From Deltaproteobacteria bacterium (GTDB lineage: Bacteria > Desulfobacterota > Desulfobacteria > Desulfobacterales > Desulfatirhabdiaceae), in assembly GCA_021778975.1 (NCBI GenBank), contig JAJYBO010000172.1:1-6390 (forward strand): a stretch of DNA of 6,390 nucleotides, read 5' to 3'. Below are positions 5,488 to 6,390 of the stretch, in pieces. The notes under the pieces were generated by a model, which was not told the DNA's origin, made no database searches, and was given only the letters and a program-made list of their open reading frames with translations. Numbering within the stretch: the stretch's first letter is position 1; the number at the start of each line of letters is the position of its first letter. The position numbers and the translations under genes are program-made.

Positions 5488-6390
5488 AAAGTTCGTGATA
5501 CCGGGCGGCTCTGTTTTGCCAGGCGTGTTCCCGCGCCATATAAGACGTGACCCGTTCTTTTTCATGACAGGAAACGGGTTCCGCCAGCATTGACACCGCT
5601 TTTGCGACCGCGTCATCCGCGTCGCCGTACCGGAAGATGCTTCCCCATCCTGTATTCTTCACCAGATTGTTATTGATGATATATTCTTCGGAAAGCACTC
5701 TGAGTCCGCCGCGCAGATAGGAATATATCTTCGATAAATCGTTGTCGAAAAGGTGCTGCCCCGGAGCCGCCGCCAGCCCCAGCCGAGCATGATGTATATA
5801 ATTCCAAATGCCGTCCTCATTCATTTCACCATGCTGAATGATCAGCGGCGAGATACGCCATGGGCATCCGTTTCCATACAAGCGGTTTTTGTCCTGACCA
5901 ATATGGTGTACGCGGGCAAGGCCCTGAAGCTTTTCCGCAATTTCACTGATCATTGTGGCCATTCTGGAGGAGACAATGCTGCCCAGAAAAAGAATGACCT
6001 GTTCATTACGATCATAGGGGCTGACAGCTTCCTGAGGCAGAACATCCGGACATCCGGTTGGAATCTGCACGATGATATCGGGTTTCCCGTATAACCGGCG
6101 CCAGCGTTCGGCGTTTTCCCGGTTGTTGAAAACCACCGCAGACGATCTTTCCCGGATGATTTCCTGACATTGCAAAAGTCTGGAGCGCCTGACGCCATCC
6201 CGATCGGGAAGATGTTCATCAACGACCCTCACCAGCCGGGATACGACAGGCCCCCTAAACTCCGCGATCAATTCCGCGGAAAAATGATAGCAGGTCTTCA
6301 GAACATCATAGCGCCCGCCATCCTGAAGACAGGCGATCGGATGTACAGGAATGCCGCTGGATGTCAGGCCCACCGTTTTCACAGGGGCCA
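5444..6390 (-). CDS. GT4-like glycosyltransferase, 5'-truncated by the right window edge
   Basis: The frame is open from the right edge to the TGA at 5444-5446. A GTG at 6382 gives 312 residues, but two further codons are open beyond it and the usual N-terminal strand of a GT-B enzyme is missing, so the real start is probably outside. From that GTG, VFNNRENAERW near 84-94 fits the end of the acceptor domain, and PDIIVQIPTGCP (101-112) fits the linker before the donor domain. VILFLGSIVSSR (129-140) starts the C-terminal Rossmann domain. LFDNDLSKIYSYLRGGLRVLSEE (211-233) matches the 'P-x-K-x-YEYLAxGxPVV' nucleotide-sugar-binding segment of GT4/GT1 enzymes, with LSKIYSYLRGG in place of the usual LKLFEYMAAG. 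A short basic tail ends the protein. It likely transfers a sugar in the cytosol during surface glycan assembly; donor and acceptor cannot be told. Its last 44 bp overlap the end of the transporter gene tail to tail. Confidence 0.83.
   Translation of the reverse strand, partial: APVKTVGLTSSGIPVHPIACLQDGGRYDVLKTCYHFSAELIAEFRGPVVSRLVRVVDEHLPDRDGVRRSRLLQCQEIIRERSSAVVFNNRENAERWRRLYGKPDIIVQIPTGCPDVLPQEAVSPYDRNEQVILFLGSIVSSRMATMISEIAEKLQGLARVHHIGQDKNRLYGNGCPWRISPLIIQHGEMNEDGIWNYIHHARLGLAAAPGQHLFDNDLSKIYSYLRGGLRVLSEEYIINNNLVKNTGWGSIFRYGDADDAVAKAVSMLAEPVSCHEKERVTSYMAREHAWQNRAARYHELFRRLRAEARKTSPY

Noticed and set aside
5478..5511. GCCGCC ... GGGCGGC as a terminator for the convergent genes
   Set aside because: Only a 6-bp stem with a loop of roughly 18-20 nt and no T run on either strand; it also lies inside the glycosyltransferase coding region.
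1..6390. CRISPR array, tRNA, riboswitch or phage-type attachment site
   Set aside because: No regularly spaced direct repeats, no cloverleaf-like sequence and no conserved riboswitch core were visible on either strand; the only structured non-coding element is the repeat at 1376-1487.

Overview
The window looks like a chromosomal stretch of a moderately GC-rich Gram-negative bacterium. My best guess is an anaerobic deltaproteobacterium (Desulfobacterota or Syntrophus/Smithella-like). That rests on gene content only: a cobalamin-binding radical SAM protein, a nucleotide-translocase-like transporter fused to HEAT and cyclic-nucleotide-binding domains, two GT-B glycosyltransferases, and a REP-like repeat beside a decayed DUF559 gene. 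No rRNA, tRNA or marker gene is present to confirm the lineage.

Layout: (1) 1-1159, + strand, the C-terminal part of a B12-binding-domain radical SAM enzyme cut by the left edge. (2) 1160-1524, a gap between two convergent genes. It holds the remnant of a DUF559-type endonuclease-like gene (minus strand, about 1176-1349, one in-frame stop and no catalytic core) and a 112-bp compound inverted repeat (1376-1487) of paired GC-rich hairpins. (3) 1525-2757, minus strand, a 410-residue MurG/GT28-like glycosyltransferase of the COG4671 type. (4) 2758-2865, a short AT-rich divergent promoter region with two almost concentric perfect inverted repeats. (5) 2866-5487, + strand, an 873-residue membrane protein: an NTT/MFS-like transporter domain, then HEAT-like repeats, then a C-terminal cyclic-nucleotide-binding-like domain. 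(6) 5444-6390, minus strand, a GT4-like glycosyltransferase cut by the right edge; its 3' end overlaps that of the transporter gene by 44 bp.

Working together: two glycosyltransferases and a B12-radical SAM enzyme within 6 kb suggest a surface-glycan or glycolipid locus, but the genes are not one operon. Strands alternate (+, -, +, -), so each gene is probably transcribed on its own; only the COG4671-like and transporter genes share a divergent control region. The multidomain transporter is the most distinctive protein here. Its C-terminal sensor-like domain lacks the arginine that normally holds the cyclic nucleotide phosphate. I found no CRISPR array, defence system, complete mobile element or clear new multi-gene system.
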